Shown here in pieces: positions 1 to 8,390 of a stretch of 64,000 nt of DNA. Position 1 is the first letter of the stretch; the number at the start of each line of letters is the position of its first letter. The stretch is taken from positions 4,216,001-4,280,000 of the forward strand of contig NZ_CP016279.1 in NCBI RefSeq assembly GCF_001542625.1. The letters are read 5' to 3'. The notes beneath the pieces were generated by a model. The model was not told the DNA's origin and ran no database searches. It was given only the letters and a program-made list of their open reading frames with translations. Both the position numbers and the translations under genes were made by a program. The stretch is from Streptomyces griseochromogenes (lineage in GTDB: Bacteria > Actinomycetota > Actinomycetes > Streptomycetales > Streptomycetaceae).

Positions 1-1763
1 TTCGGCGGCACGAACAGCCTGAGCGCCAGTGCCTTGTCCCCGGCCAGCGAGACCGGGTCCTGCACGCCCACCCGTGCCGGGACGCCGGCGCGGGTCCAGT
101 GCAGCGCGACCGCGCCGCGTCCGGTCTCACGGTCCGTCTCCCACGAGGCGAAGTGCGGCGAGGATCCCCCGGCCCCCTGGCCCAAGCAGGCCCTGGCGGG
201 GGAGGGGTCCACCGCCGCGCACAGCTTGCCGCCACCGGTCACCGACACCCCGCCGTCCGGCAGGAACCCGGCGTCGCGGCGCCCGCCCACCGCATGGGTG
301 AGCACCCGCGCCGGGTCCGCCGACGGCGCCCGCCTGCCGGAGCCGTCCAGCAGCGGCCGTACCTTGTCGTCACCGGCGAGGAACAGCCGCGCGGCGGCCG
401 CGATGTAGGTCGAACCGGCCCGGTGCTGCTGGTCGGCGGTCAGCCGGGTGGCGGAACGCTTGCCGCACACCGGGTCGGGGTGCTGCGGGTCGTCCCCGAA
501 GTCGTCCTCGGCGGGCGCGGCGGCCTGCCCAGGCGTCCACTCCGAGTTGAAGAAGTTGTGGTTGGCGCCGATGACGTAGACCGCGCTGTGCAGCGCGGTG
601 CCGCGGCCGACCGCGCGGGTGCCGTCGACGTAGAGCTCGCCCTGGAGGTCGGAGACGTCGCCGTCGCAGCCCGGCAGGATCGTCGTGGACGGGACGTCGG
701 GCACCGGGTTCTGGCCGAAGACGGTGGGGCCGATCATGACCAGGCCGCGGATCGTCCAGCGCACCGGTCCGTGGTAACCGTCCTGCGCGGCGGGCGGCGG
801 GTACAGGCTGTCCATGGCGGCCCGGTTCACGCCCTCGCCGCCGCGTGAGTGCCCGACCAGCAGGACGCGGGAGAGGTCGGCGCGGGGCGCGTCGCGTACG
901 ACGGCCGGTGCCGTCCGAGGGTGCGCGGCCCAGCCGGCCCACCGGGCCAGGTGCAGCCGCACCAGCGACGAGCGCGCCTGCGCGCCGCCGTCCTGGACGT
1001 CGCCGTCCTGACCGTTGATGCCGTTCGCGGAGATCGAGACGGTCACATAGCCCTGCGAGGCCAGCAGCTTCTGGTCGCGCAGATAGCCGCGGTGGCTCGG
1101 CACCGGCTCGGTCCCGGCCGGGCAGGGCCAGTCACCGCGGCTCTCGTGCCCCTTGTGGCACGTGTAGTGGCGGCCGTGCAGGAACAGCGCGAGCGGGCGC
1201 GGGCCACGGGCGCCGGTGGGAGCGACGACCACCGCGCGCATCTCCACCGGGGCGGCGAAGCCCGGCAGCCGGACCGGCTCGAGGTCGTACTCACCGGTCC
1301 TGGTGCGGTACGAACCCGGCTTGCCCGGGTCCACGCCATTGGCCGGCAGCGGTGCCGGCGGCTGGACGGCCGACACGGCCGCAGCGGCCTCCTGGCGGTC
1401 CAACCGCCGCCCGCCGGACCAGACTTGCAGTCCGCGCAGCTTCTCGGCCCGCTGCCGGTCGAGCGGCAGCCGGAAGCTGCGCCCGTCCTGGCCCGGCTGC
1501 GGGACCCCCAAGAGCCGCCCGCCCGCACGGAATTCGACCCGCGCGTCGCCCATGGGCACCGGCCGCTTAGCCCGCCACACCAGCTGCGGCTCCGACGGCC
1601 CGCCGGCGATCCCCCAGCCCGGCGGCAGCGCCCCGTCGCTCCCGGCCGTCAACGCCCGTATCGGCGAAGGCGGTCGACTCTGCGCGACTGCCACCCCTGG
1701 GGACGCTCCCGCCACCGCGAGCAACGCGGCAGCGGCGACCCATATGCGCCGGGCACGGACCAC
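1..1763 (-). CDS. Secreted alpha/beta hydrolase, 3' end cut by window
   Basis: At least 587 residues are encoded and the reading frame runs off the left edge, so the C-terminus is missing. The GTG at 1763 follows an AAGGAGG ribosome site and gives a typical signal peptide: a short Arg-rich start, a hydrophobic Ala/Leu core and an Ala-x-Ala-like end near residue 28. About residue 303 is the nucleophile elbow GHSRGG, and a later GANHNFF stretch probably supplies the catalytic histidine; an oxyanion-type LFLHGRHY lies upstream. This is the pattern of large exported alpha/beta hydrolases of streptomycetes; the substrate cannot be told. A strong hairpin separates it from the gene upstream, so it is probably transcribed alone. 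Confidence 0.82.
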   Translation of the reverse strand, partial: MVRARRIWVAAAALLAVAGASPGVAVAQSRPPSPIRALTAGSDGALPPGWGIAGGPSEPQLVWRAKRPVPMGDARVEFRAGGRLLGVPQPGQDGRSFRLPLDRQRAEKLRGLQVWSGGRRLDRQEAAAAVSAVQPPAPLPANGVDPGKPGSYRTRTGEYDLEPVRLPGFAAPVEMRAVVVAPTGARGPRPLALFLHGRHYTCHKGHESRGDWPCPAGTEPVPSHRGYLRDQKLLASQGYVTVSISANGINGQDGDVQDGGAQARSSLVRLHLARWAGWAAHPRTAPAVVRDAPRADLSRVLLVGHSRGGEGVNRAAMDSLYPPPAAQDGYHGPVRWTIRGLVMIGPTVFGQNPVPDVPSTTILPGCDGDVSDLQGELYVDGTRAVGRGTALHSAVYVIGANHNFFNSEWTPGQAAAPAEDDFGDDPQHPDPVCGKRSATRLTADQQHRAGSTYIAAAARLFLAGDDKVRPLLDGSGRRAPSADPARVLTHAVGGRRDAGFLPDGGVSVTGGGKLCAAVDPSPARACLGQGAGGSSPHFASWETDRETGRGAVALHWTRAGVPARVGVQDPVSLAGDKALALRLFVPP

Positions 1764-1801
1764 GGCTCCTCCTTGAACCCCGAGTTCGGGCGCCACGACT
1801 G

Positions 1802-1826
1802 TCCCGGGCGCCTCTCGCGCCCGGGA
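1802..1826 (-). terminator. Hairpin terminator after the DUF35 gene
   Basis: Perfect 10-bp arms TCCCGGGCGC and GCGCCCGGGA with a 5-base loop. It lies between the end of the DUF35-type gene and the start of the secreted hydrolase, both on the minus strand. There is no U-run, as usual for Streptomyces terminators. Confidence 0.6.
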
Positions 1827-1948
1827 GGACGGGGAGGAGAGACTGCGGGTTGCCTGTGAAGGGCAAGTGACGGATCACGCGGGGTGGTGGTGCGCGGCCG
1901 GTGGACCGGCGGGGTCGGCCGCGCCGCCCGGAGCGTGTGCGCTCGTCC

Positions 1949-2365
1949 TCAGGTCCAGGCTCGGTACGGCTCGTCCACCAGCTGGAAGACCGGCTCGCTC
2001 CGTACCGGGTCCGTGGCCGTGGACAGCCGGACCCGGTCTCCGCTGTGGATGCCGATGGGCGGCCCCATGACCCTGCCCCGAACGACGAACCCCTCGGACA
2101 TCTCGATCAGCGACACATTGCGCGCCGCGGGTGTGTTGCGGTGCACCACGGTGGAGTGGCGGACCGTGCCGACGCCCTCGCTGCGCTCCGTGCGCAGCTC
2201 GCTCCCCTGGCACACCGGACACAGCAGCCGGTGGTACGTCGCGGTGCCGCACCAGGTGCAGCGCTGGAAGAGGATGGCGTCCCTGGAGTCCGCGGAAGCG
2301 GGATCGAGAACACCCGCCGCGGAGCCGGCCGCCGGATGCGAGGCGCTCGCTGAGTGGTGGTACAC
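1949..2365 (-). CDS. Zn-ribbon/OB-fold protein (DUF35 family)
   Basis: A 138-residue protein with a rubredoxin-like zinc ribbon (CTWCG then CPVCQG, about residues 35-52) followed by an OB-fold with the usual beta-rich pattern ending in VDEPYR. Members of this family act as acyl-CoA-binding partners of thiolases or ketosteroid-type enzymes. No thiolase is visible here, so the partner is elsewhere or absent. I chose the GTG at 2365 because GGGAG precedes it by 8 bases; the longer frame upstream has no such site. A GCACTCAGTG motif shared with the TetR gene lies 100 bp upstream, which suggests control by that regulator. Confidence 0.8.
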   Translation of the reverse strand: MYHHSASASHPAAGSAAGVLDPASADSRDAILFQRCTWCGTATYHRLLCPVCQGSELRTERSEGVGTVRHSTVVHRNTPAARNVSLIEMSEGFVVRGRVMGPPIGIHSGDRVRLSTATDPVRSEPVFQLVDEPYRAWT

Positions 2366-2463
2366 GCTGTCAACTCCCTGCGCTCGGCCGGAATCCCGCG
2401 TGCCCGGCACCCCGCGCACGCGTGTGCGCGGTTGCCGTGCCGCCGTGCACGCCGATCAGAGTA

Positions 2464-2480
2464 TGGCACTCAGTGTCACT
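2464..2480. promoter_or_regulatory. Candidate TetR operator, copy A
   Basis: GCACT-C-AGTGt (2466-2476), near-palindromic and almost identical to the site in front of the TetR gene. It lies 100 bp before the DUF35 start. Regulation by the neighbouring TetR protein is inferred from the shared motif. Confidence 0.5.
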
Positions 2481-2546
2481 CGTAAAGGCACTCCGTACCC
2501 CGAATCTGCGAAGGTCCGGTGTGGACGCGGCTCCGGCGCCGCGTGG

Positions 2547-3302
2547 TCAGGCGCGGCCGAGCGCGGACTCGAACTCCTGCACCACCCGCCACAGCGGGGC
2601 GTCGCGGCGTGTGACGAGGACGACCACGTCGTCGGGGCGCTCGGACCGCTCGCCGCCGGACGCGAAGAGGTCGGGGCCGAGCAGGGGAGCGGCGGGGCGG
2701 GGGTGCACGGAGCGGCCGAACGCGGCCTGTACGTGTCCCAGGGCGTGGTCCACCGCCACGCCCGCGTCGCCCTTGCCGTCTGAGCGCAGCCAGGAGCGCA
2801 GCGCGTTGTTGTGCGCGGCGACGACCGCGGCCGCGATCACATCGGCCCGCAGCGTCCCGTCGGGCTGTCCCGCGAACCGCCCCCGCAGATACGCGGCCAG
2901 CGCCCGTTCGTAGCGCCACACCACCGACAGTTCGTAGGCGCGCAGCCCCGGCACCTTCTTGGTGAGGCGGTAGCGCTGCACGGAGAAAGCCGGGTTCTCC
3001 GCGTACATCCGCAATACCAGCCGGGCCGCGTCGCACACCCGCCGTACCGGCTCGTCCTCCTCGCCGCCCCCGGCCAGGAACTCGGTCATGTCGGCCAGGC
3101 ACCGCTCGTGGTCGGGGAAGACCACGTCCTCCTTCGAGGGGAAGTAGCGGAAGAAGGAGCGCCGGCCGACTCCGGCCAGCGCCACGATGTCGTCCACGGT
3201 GGTCTGTTCGTAACCGCGTTCCAGGAAGAGCTGGAAGGCCGCCGCGACCAGGGCGTCCCGCATGGGCGGCTTCGCGGCCGGCGCCGCGCTGCTGGAGCTC
3301 AT
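2547..3302 (-). CDS. TetR-family transcriptional regulator
   Basis: A 251-residue protein. Residues about 13-60 form the TetR helix-turn-helix (AAFQLFLERGYEQTTVDDI, then FFRYFPSKEDVVF). The rest is an all-helical ligand domain ending in a segment resembling the C-terminal domain of MftR/SCO-type TetRs. The ATG at 3302 starts just before the HTH; no clear ribosome site precedes it and a TACTTT -10-like box is only about 10 bases away, so the message may be nearly leaderless. Two copies of the GCACTCAGT motif lie just upstream, consistent with autoregulation; a third is in front of the DUF35 gene. The ligand is unknown; an acyl-CoA is a reasonable guess from the DUF35 neighbour only. Confidence 0.85.
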   Translation of the reverse strand: MSSSSAAPAAKPPMRDALVAAAFQLFLERGYEQTTVDDIVALAGVGRRSFFRYFPSKEDVVFPDHERCLADMTEFLAGGGEEDEPVRRVCDAARLVLRMYAENPAFSVQRYRLTKKVPGLRAYELSVVWRYERALAAYLRGRFAGQPDGTLRADVIAAAVVAAHNNALRSWLRSDGKGDAGVAVDHALGHVQAAFGRSVHPRPAAPLLGPDLFASGGERSERPDDVVVLVTRRDAPLWRVVQEFESALGRA

Positions 3303-3332
3303 GAACGGGAAAGTAGCACCCGGTTGGCACTT

Positions 3333-3372
3333 CTGGCACTCAGTGCAGCTGGAGGGGGGACTGAGTGCACTG
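3333..3372. promoter_or_regulatory. Candidate TetR operators, copies B and C
   Basis: Copy B is a perfect odd palindrome GCACT-C-AGTGC (3336-3346). Copy C carries ACTGAGTGC (3360-3368), the reverse complement of the same half. They sit in the divergent region between the TetR gene and the ATP-grasp gene, 34-66 bp upstream of the regulator start. Confidence 0.55.
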
Positions 3373-3568
3373 GGACTCCCGCTCCGACTCCTGCGGCACG
3401 ACGAGCGCGGTCCAGGTCCGGTCCTGGTCGCGCGGCACGCCCTCTCCGGGCACCACCGAGGTGGCCCGGTAGCTGCGACGACAAGCCCCCGACGTAACCT
3501 TTCTGCACCCGGCGCCGAGGTCACCCCGCACCCAGCTGCCGACGCGCCCAGCCGCCCGAGGAGACCGC

Positions 3569-4420
3569 ATGTCCGCCGCCCGCCCCCGCGTCCTCTACGT
3601 CACCGACCTGGCGTACCCGGCCCGCGGGCGCCGCTACGGCGACGAGGACGTCTTCCTCACCTCGCGGCTGCGTGAGCACTTCGACCTCGCCCTGTGTCAT
3701 CCGCTCGACGCGGCCGCGCTGATGGACGCCTACGACGCGGTCGTCGTCCGCAACAGCGGGCCCGTCCTCGGCTACCGGAAGGAGTACGACGCTTTCCGCG
3801 CGCGTGCGCTCGCCGACGGGATCCGCGTCTACAACCCGCTCAACGGCAAGGCGGACATGGCCGGCAAGCAGTATCTGCTCGACCTGAGCGCCGCCGGCTT
3901 CCCGGTCATCCCCACCGTCGACCGCGCCGAGGACCTGCACAGGCTGCCCGCCGCCGAACGCTATGTCGTCAAGCCCAAACTCGGCGCGGACTCCCTCGGC
4001 CTCAGGGTCATCCCCGCCGCCCGGCTGGCGGACCTCGCCGGCCTCGCCGACGCGAGCGTCTTCATCCAGCCGTGCGTCGACTTCGCCTACGAGGTGTCCT
4101 TCTACTTCGTCGACGACGACTTCGAGTACGCCCTCTACGCCCCCGACCCCGAGCGGCGCTGGGACCTGAAGCCGTACCCGGCCACCGCCGCCGACCTGGA
4201 GTTCGCCCGCCGCTTCGTCGACTGGAACGCTCTCGGTCACGGCATCCAGCGCGTCGACGCCTGCCGCGCCCCGGACGGCGAGCTGCTCCTGGTCGAGCTG
4301 GAGGACCTCAACCCCTACCTGTCCCTCGACGCCCTCCCCGAGGAGTCCCGGGACGCCTTCGTCACCGCCCTGACGGCGTCCCTGAGCCGGTTCGTCCAGG
4401 GGGTCCTCACGCCGGCCTGA
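3569..4420 (+). CDS. ATP-grasp domain protein, function unknown
   Basis: A 283-residue cytosolic protein with an ATP-grasp layout: an N-terminal alpha/beta part (VLYVTDLAYP), then NPLNGKADMAGKQ, the nucleotide-binding strand YVVKPKLGADSLGL, a central FIQPCVDFAYEVSFYFV, and a metal-binding end VELEDLNPYLSLD. Such enzymes ligate a carboxylate to an amine or thiol by an acyl-phosphate. GAGGAG precedes the ATG by 5 bases. The gene is not next to a biosynthetic cluster or a precursor peptide, so the substrate is unknown. It diverges from the TetR gene across two operator-like sites and might be co-regulated. Confidence 0.75.
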   Translation: MSAARPRVLYVTDLAYPARGRRYGDEDVFLTSRLREHFDLALCHPLDAAALMDAYDAVVVRNSGPVLGYRKEYDAFRARALADGIRVYNPLNGKADMAGKQYLLDLSAAGFPVIPTVDRAEDLHRLPAAERYVVKPKLGADSLGLRVIPAARLADLAGLADASVFIQPCVDFAYEVSFYFVDDDFEYALYAPDPERRWDLKPYPATAADLEFARRFVDWNALGHGIQRVDACRAPDGELLLVELEDLNPYLSLDALPEESRDAFVTALTASLSRFVQGVLTPA

Positions 4421-4517
4421 GAGCGGACCGTCGCGGGCTGAACGGGGCCGGTGTTCCCGCCGTATCTCAGCACGGGGACCCCGGACTCCCGTACGCACGG
4501 GACGGAAGGAGAGCAGG

Positions 4518-5222
4518 GTGCCGACACCGACCGACCCTGAAGAGCCGCACTCCGGACCGGTCCTCGAACCCGTCCGCGTTCTGCGTCTGCGCCGCTTCGA
4601 CGCCCTCGCGGAGCTGATGCGGGAGATGCGGCCGGAGCCGGAGGCGTACGAGTCCTCCGCCTCGGCCTCCCGGCCCAGGACAACGGCAGCACAACCCCAC
4701 ACCACCGAGGACGAGACCCAGGAACTGCCGCCCTTCGCGGCCGCCGAGCAGGCCGGCGGCCGGTCCGCCCCGGGTGTTCCCGGCTCGGGTCCCGGGCTCC
4801 GCGGAGCCGCCGTCGCCGTGGCCGTCGGCGCGGCCGCGCTGCTCGGCTTCGGCTGTGCCCTCCTGCTCCCCGCCCGCCAGGAGGCCAGTGCGACCCCACA
4901 GCCCTCCCACCCCGCCACCACGGCACCGCCCGCCACCACCCCGGCAGTCCCCGCCACCACCGCGGACACCGACCCCGACGGCGCCGGGACCCTCCGCCAG
5001 GGCGACACCGGCGCCGAGGTCACCAACCTGCAAAAGCGCCTGCTGCGCATCCCGGACGTCTACCGGGACGGCTCCACCGACGGCACCTACGACGCGGTCC
5101 TCACCGCGGCCGTGGCCCGCTTCCAGCTCTGGTACGGCATCAGCGGTGACGAGACCGGCGTCTACGGCGACGACACCCGCCGCGCGCTGGAATCCCGCAC
5201 GAGCCTCGCCGACGGCGGCTGA
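4518..5222 (+). CDS. Membrane-anchored peptidoglycan-binding protein
   Basis: A 234-residue protein: about 90 cytoplasmic residues rich in Pro, Glu and Arg, one transmembrane helix (about 95-115, AVAVAVGAAALLGFGCALLL), a Thr/Pro/Ala-rich linker, and a C-terminal PG_binding_1 domain (LRQGDTGAEVTNLQKRL to VYGDDTRRALES). The type II orientation places the binding domain in the wall. GTG at 4518 has GGAAGGAG upstream. This arrangement is common in Streptomyces; no catalytic domain is present, so the protein is a wall-tethering or sensing module rather than a hydrolase. Confidence 0.8.
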   Translation: MPTPTDPEEPHSGPVLEPVRVLRLRRFDALAELMREMRPEPEAYESSASASRPRTTAAQPHTTEDETQELPPFAAAEQAGGRSAPGVPGSGPGLRGAAVAVAVGAAALLGFGCALLLPARQEASATPQPSHPATTAPPATTPAVPATTADTDPDGAGTLRQGDTGAEVTNLQKRLLRIPDVYRDGSTDGTYDAVLTAAVARFQLWYGISGDETGVYGDDTRRALESRTSLADGG

Positions 5223-5359
5223 CCGGCGGGTCCGGCTCGAACACGCGGCAACGCCTCGGGAAAACCCCGCCGACGACCGGCCGTCGGGCCCCACCATGGA
5301 CACTCACCCCAGCGGTCCGCCGCCGGGCGCACCTCGCACCACGACCGAAGGCCACGCCG

Positions 5360-5461
5360 ATGACCGGCTCCCGCATCCCGGGCCTGCTCGTGCCCGCCGT
5401 CCTCCTGCTGGCGCTGGCCGTCGGCGTCTGCTGGTACTGGCTCCACCGGGACGACGACTGA
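5360..5461 (+). CDS. Small single-pass membrane peptide
   Basis: A 33-residue ORF: short polar start, one hydrophobic helix (LLVPAVLLLALAVGVCWYW) and a charged tail LHRDDD. A CGAAGG lies 9 bases before the ATG, and third codon positions are nearly all G or C. It lies between the peptidoglycan-binding protein and the convergent PP2C gene. Function unknown; a chance ORF cannot be excluded, but codon use and topology favour a real gene. Confidence 0.45.
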   Translation: MTGSRIPGLLVPAVLLLALAVGVCWYWLHRDDD

Positions 5462-5512
5462 CGGCGGCCGGCGCGATCCGCGACGACCGAGTCCGTCCCG
5501 GCCCGGGTCCGG

Positions 5513-7912
5513 TCAACGGTCCGGTTGCTCCTCCTCCAGCGGCATCCGGATGTCCAGTACGCACACGTCGTCCCGCCGCTCGTCCGCCAGCATCATGGTG
5601 AGCAGCGCCTGGAGGGAGCCGGCTCCGCCGAGGCCGCCCGCGCGTACCGCTTCCCCCAGACGGGTGAAGCCCACGTCGATGACCTCGCCGGGACGCTCCA
5701 CCAGGCCATCGGTGTACATCAGCAGCCGGTCCCCGGGTTCCAGGCGGATCTCGGCCGACTCGAAGACCGGGTTCGTGCTCGCACCGAGCAGGATGCCGCC
5801 GGGGCGGTCGGGGAAGCGCACCTCGCCGCGGCGCACGAGCAGCGGCGGCGGGTGGCCGGCCTGGGCCCATACGAGGACGTGGGTGGCGGGATCGTAGCGC
5901 GCGAGGACCATGGTGGCGGTGCTCTGGCTGTCCCGGGAGTGCAGCAGCAGCTGGTTCAGCCGGGCGAGGGCTCCGGTCAGCGAGGAGCCGGTGCTGAGCA
6001 TGCCCTTGGCGGTGAACCGGAGCTGCGCCATCGTGGCCACCGCGCCGAGGCCGTGGCCCGCCACGTCACCGACCACGAACAGCGCGGCACCGTCGGGCAG
6101 TTCGATGGCGCTGAACCAGTCGCCGCCGACGTGGATGCCCGACTGGGAAGGCAGATAGGCGACGTCGACACGGAGCCCGGCCAGCCGCACCGGCGTGCTG
6201 GGCAGTGGCAGCAGCGCGTGCTGCAGCCGGGCGGCCAGGGCACGCTCGGCCTGCAGGATGTCGCGCTGCAGCAGGATCGCGCGTTCGCTCTCCACCAGCG
6301 CGAGTTCGGCACTGCGCTGCGCTGTGAGGTCCTGCACGAAGCCGTGCACCTCGGCGGGGGTGCCGTCCGGTTCCGTCACGGCCTGCGCGACGATCCTCAG
6401 ATGCCGTACGCCGTCGGGTGCCTGGACGCGGAACGGCACGTCGAACGGCAGCGCGTGCTGGAGGAGTTCGGCGATCGCGTGGGCCACGACGTCCGCGTCC
6501 GGGGGCAGCACCAGCTCCGGCAGCCGCTCCAGGCGGACCGGACCGCGCGCGGGGTCCCGGCCGAGGATGGCGTAGGCCTGCGCGGACCAGTCGATCTCCT
6601 GGGCAGCCAGGTTCCAGTGGACCCAGGCGAGATTGCCGAGCCGCTGGACGTCGGCCAGCCGCTGCTCCTGACGGCCCGCGGGTTCCTGCCGCAGCCAGGT
6701 CACCAGCAGTCCGTCGCCCAGCGGCGCCGCCCGCACCGAGTAGGTGCCGCTCACGGGCACCCCCTCGGCCACGTTCTGGTGGACGAACGGCTCGCTCTCG
6801 AACGGCGCCCCGGAGGCCAGAGCGTCCAGGTAACCGTGCCACAGCGGCTCGCCCGCGAAGGACGGACAGCTCTCCAGGACGTGCCTGCCCACCATGTCCC
6901 GTCCGGTCCGGCCGAACACGTCGACCGCGCCCGGGGTGGCGGCGTCGATGCGGTAGTCCGCGACCTCGCCGGACGCGGTGCGCAGCGGGGTCAGCGCAAC
7001 CGCCGCTCCCGGCAGGGCGTCGAACACGCCCTGGACGGTCTGGGCGGTGCCTGCCCCGGGGTGTTCCGGCGGGGCGTCGAAGGTGCGCAGCCGGCCGGCG
7101 CTCAACCGGGCCACGGCCTGCAGCAGGTCCCGCTCGCGCGGCCCGAACGGTCCCTCCCACCGGCGCATCACGCCGAGGGCGAAGCCCGCGCCATCGGCGC
7201 CGGGCACGGGCAGCCAGGCCCGCGACGGCCACCGCTCGGACGGGTCCCCGATCAGCCGATGGCGCCGCCGGTCCGTGGCGGGGTCCTCCAGCCAGAGCGG
7301 CTCGCCCAGCGTCAGGGCGTCGATCGGGGCCAGCCCGGGCAGGGGCGGCACCTGATGCCACTGCGCGGCGAGCGTCGTGTCGGCTCCCGCGTGTCCGGCC
7401 AGTTTCAGCGCGCCCTCGGGCAGCCGCTCGTACAGCAGCACGGCGTCGGCGCCCGCCTCGGGCCTCAGATGCTCCAGCAGACATCCGGCCAGCTCCTGCG
7501 GCGAGCCGACTCGGACCAGGTCCCGGCCGACGCGGCCGAGCACATCCGCGAGGTCGTCGGTGCCTGCGGGCGCCCCCTCCCGGGTACCGGCCGCCGGGGG
7601 CCGTGCCGCGCCCGCCAGCGCCGTGCCGGGATCCTGCCGCGATGGAGCCAGGGAGTCCAGAGTGAGCCGGCACTCCTCGACGAGTGTGCGGTTTCCGGTT
7701 TCGGAGCGCCGCAGCAGCTCGTGGTGGGCGGCGTCGGGGGAGCAGCCGATCGTCGCCATCAGCACACCCTTGGCGCGCTCCAGAACGGCCGAGATCGCGG
7801 CCGTCTCCCGAAGCCGCTCCAACTCGGCGCGCTGCCGGGCCACGGCCTTGGCCAGTGCCGCCGGATCGGCGCCGGTGCCAGGGTCCGCGGGACGCGCGGT
7901 CTCGCTGGTCAC
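5513..7912 (-). CDS. SpoIIE-type PP2C phosphatase with ANTAR, GAF and PAS domains
   Basis: A 799-residue soluble signalling protein. An ANTAR-like helical RNA-binding module is at about 10-85 (AAISAVLERAKGVLMATIGC), then a GAF domain (about 120-270), two PAS-like segments (about 290-520) and a C-terminal SpoIIE/RsbU PP2C phosphatase (about 570-795; VGGDWFSAIEL, VVGDVAGHGLGAVATM, YTDGLVE). The family dephosphorylates anti-sigma-factor antagonists in partner-switching networks. ANTAR domains normally bind antiterminator hairpins, so this joins RNA binding with Ser/Thr dephosphorylation. GTG 7912 is the nearest start ahead of the ANTAR module; no strong ribosome site marks it. It is one of three SpoIIE proteins in the window. 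Confidence 0.87.
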   Translation of the reverse strand: MTSETARPADPGTGADPAALAKAVARQRAELERLRETAAISAVLERAKGVLMATIGCSPDAAHHELLRRSETGNRTLVEECRLTLDSLAPSRQDPGTALAGAARPPAAGTREGAPAGTDDLADVLGRVGRDLVRVGSPQELAGCLLEHLRPEAGADAVLLYERLPEGALKLAGHAGADTTLAAQWHQVPPLPGLAPIDALTLGEPLWLEDPATDRRRHRLIGDPSERWPSRAWLPVPGADGAGFALGVMRRWEGPFGPRERDLLQAVARLSAGRLRTFDAPPEHPGAGTAQTVQGVFDALPGAAVALTPLRTASGEVADYRIDAATPGAVDVFGRTGRDMVGRHVLESCPSFAGEPLWHGYLDALASGAPFESEPFVHQNVAEGVPVSGTYSVRAAPLGDGLLVTWLRQEPAGRQEQRLADVQRLGNLAWVHWNLAAQEIDWSAQAYAILGRDPARGPVRLERLPELVLPPDADVVAHAIAELLQHALPFDVPFRVQAPDGVRHLRIVAQAVTEPDGTPAEVHGFVQDLTAQRSAELALVESERAILLQRDILQAERALAARLQHALLPLPSTPVRLAGLRVDVAYLPSQSGIHVGGDWFSAIELPDGAALFVVGDVAGHGLGAVATMAQLRFTAKGMLSTGSSLTGALARLNQLLLHSRDSQSTATMVLARYDPATHVLVWAQAGHPPPLLVRRGEVRFPDRPGGILLGASTNPVFESAEIRLEPGDRLLMYTDGLVERPGEVIDVGFTRLGEAVRAGGLGGAGSLQALLTMMLADERRDDVCVLDIRMPLEEEQPDR

Positions 7913-8009
7913 GCGACGAGCATGACATACCTCTACCCGCTCGTTCCCTCCTCCGCCCTGTCCGGCTTCGCGCGGGTGCCGCGGGCCCGGCGGCCGGTGG
8001 GCGGTTCGG

Positions 8010-8390
8010 TCAGCGGCCGCCGCCCCGTCCGACCAGTGCGTCGCTGACCGCGCGGACACTGCGCGCGATGTGCTGAAGCTGCAGGACCTCGGCCGCGTAC
8101 AGCTTGATCGTGTGCTCGATGACCGACTCGGGCAGGCCGAGGACGGGCAGCTCGGCCCGTGCGGTCTGCAGGGCCGTCCGCGCCACCCGGATCTCCTGCT
8201 GGACCTGTATCTGCGCATGCCGGGCGAGCAGTACGGGGTGCCGGATCAGCGCCGGATAGCTGGCGTAACGCGCCGGGATCAGGTCGCGCAGCCACTTGGC
8301 CGCCGAGCGTTCCCAGTCGTAGGTGCCCGGCGTCTTGACCTGGCAGGGCCAGTCAGGGCTGATGCGCGTGGTGGTCAAGGTCATGTTCAT
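8010..8390 (-). CDS. Conserved hypothetical protein, 126 aa
   Basis: A soluble, mostly helical 126-residue protein with many Ala, Arg, Leu and Gln and no recognisable motif; the middle (VLLARHAQIQVQQEIRVART) may form an amphipathic or coiled-coil helix. GGAAG lies 3-7 bases before ATG 8390. It is downstream of an unusually long untranslated region holding a strong hairpin, and upstream of the PP2C phosphatase on the same strand (97 bp apart), so the two may be cotranscribed. Function not recognised. Confidence 0.65.
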   Translation of the reverse strand: MNMTLTTTRISPDWPCQVKTPGTYDWERSAAKWLRDLIPARYASYPALIRHPVLLARHAQIQVQQEIRVARTALQTARAELPVLGLPESVIEHTIKLYAAEVLQLQHIARSVRAVSDALVGRGGGR

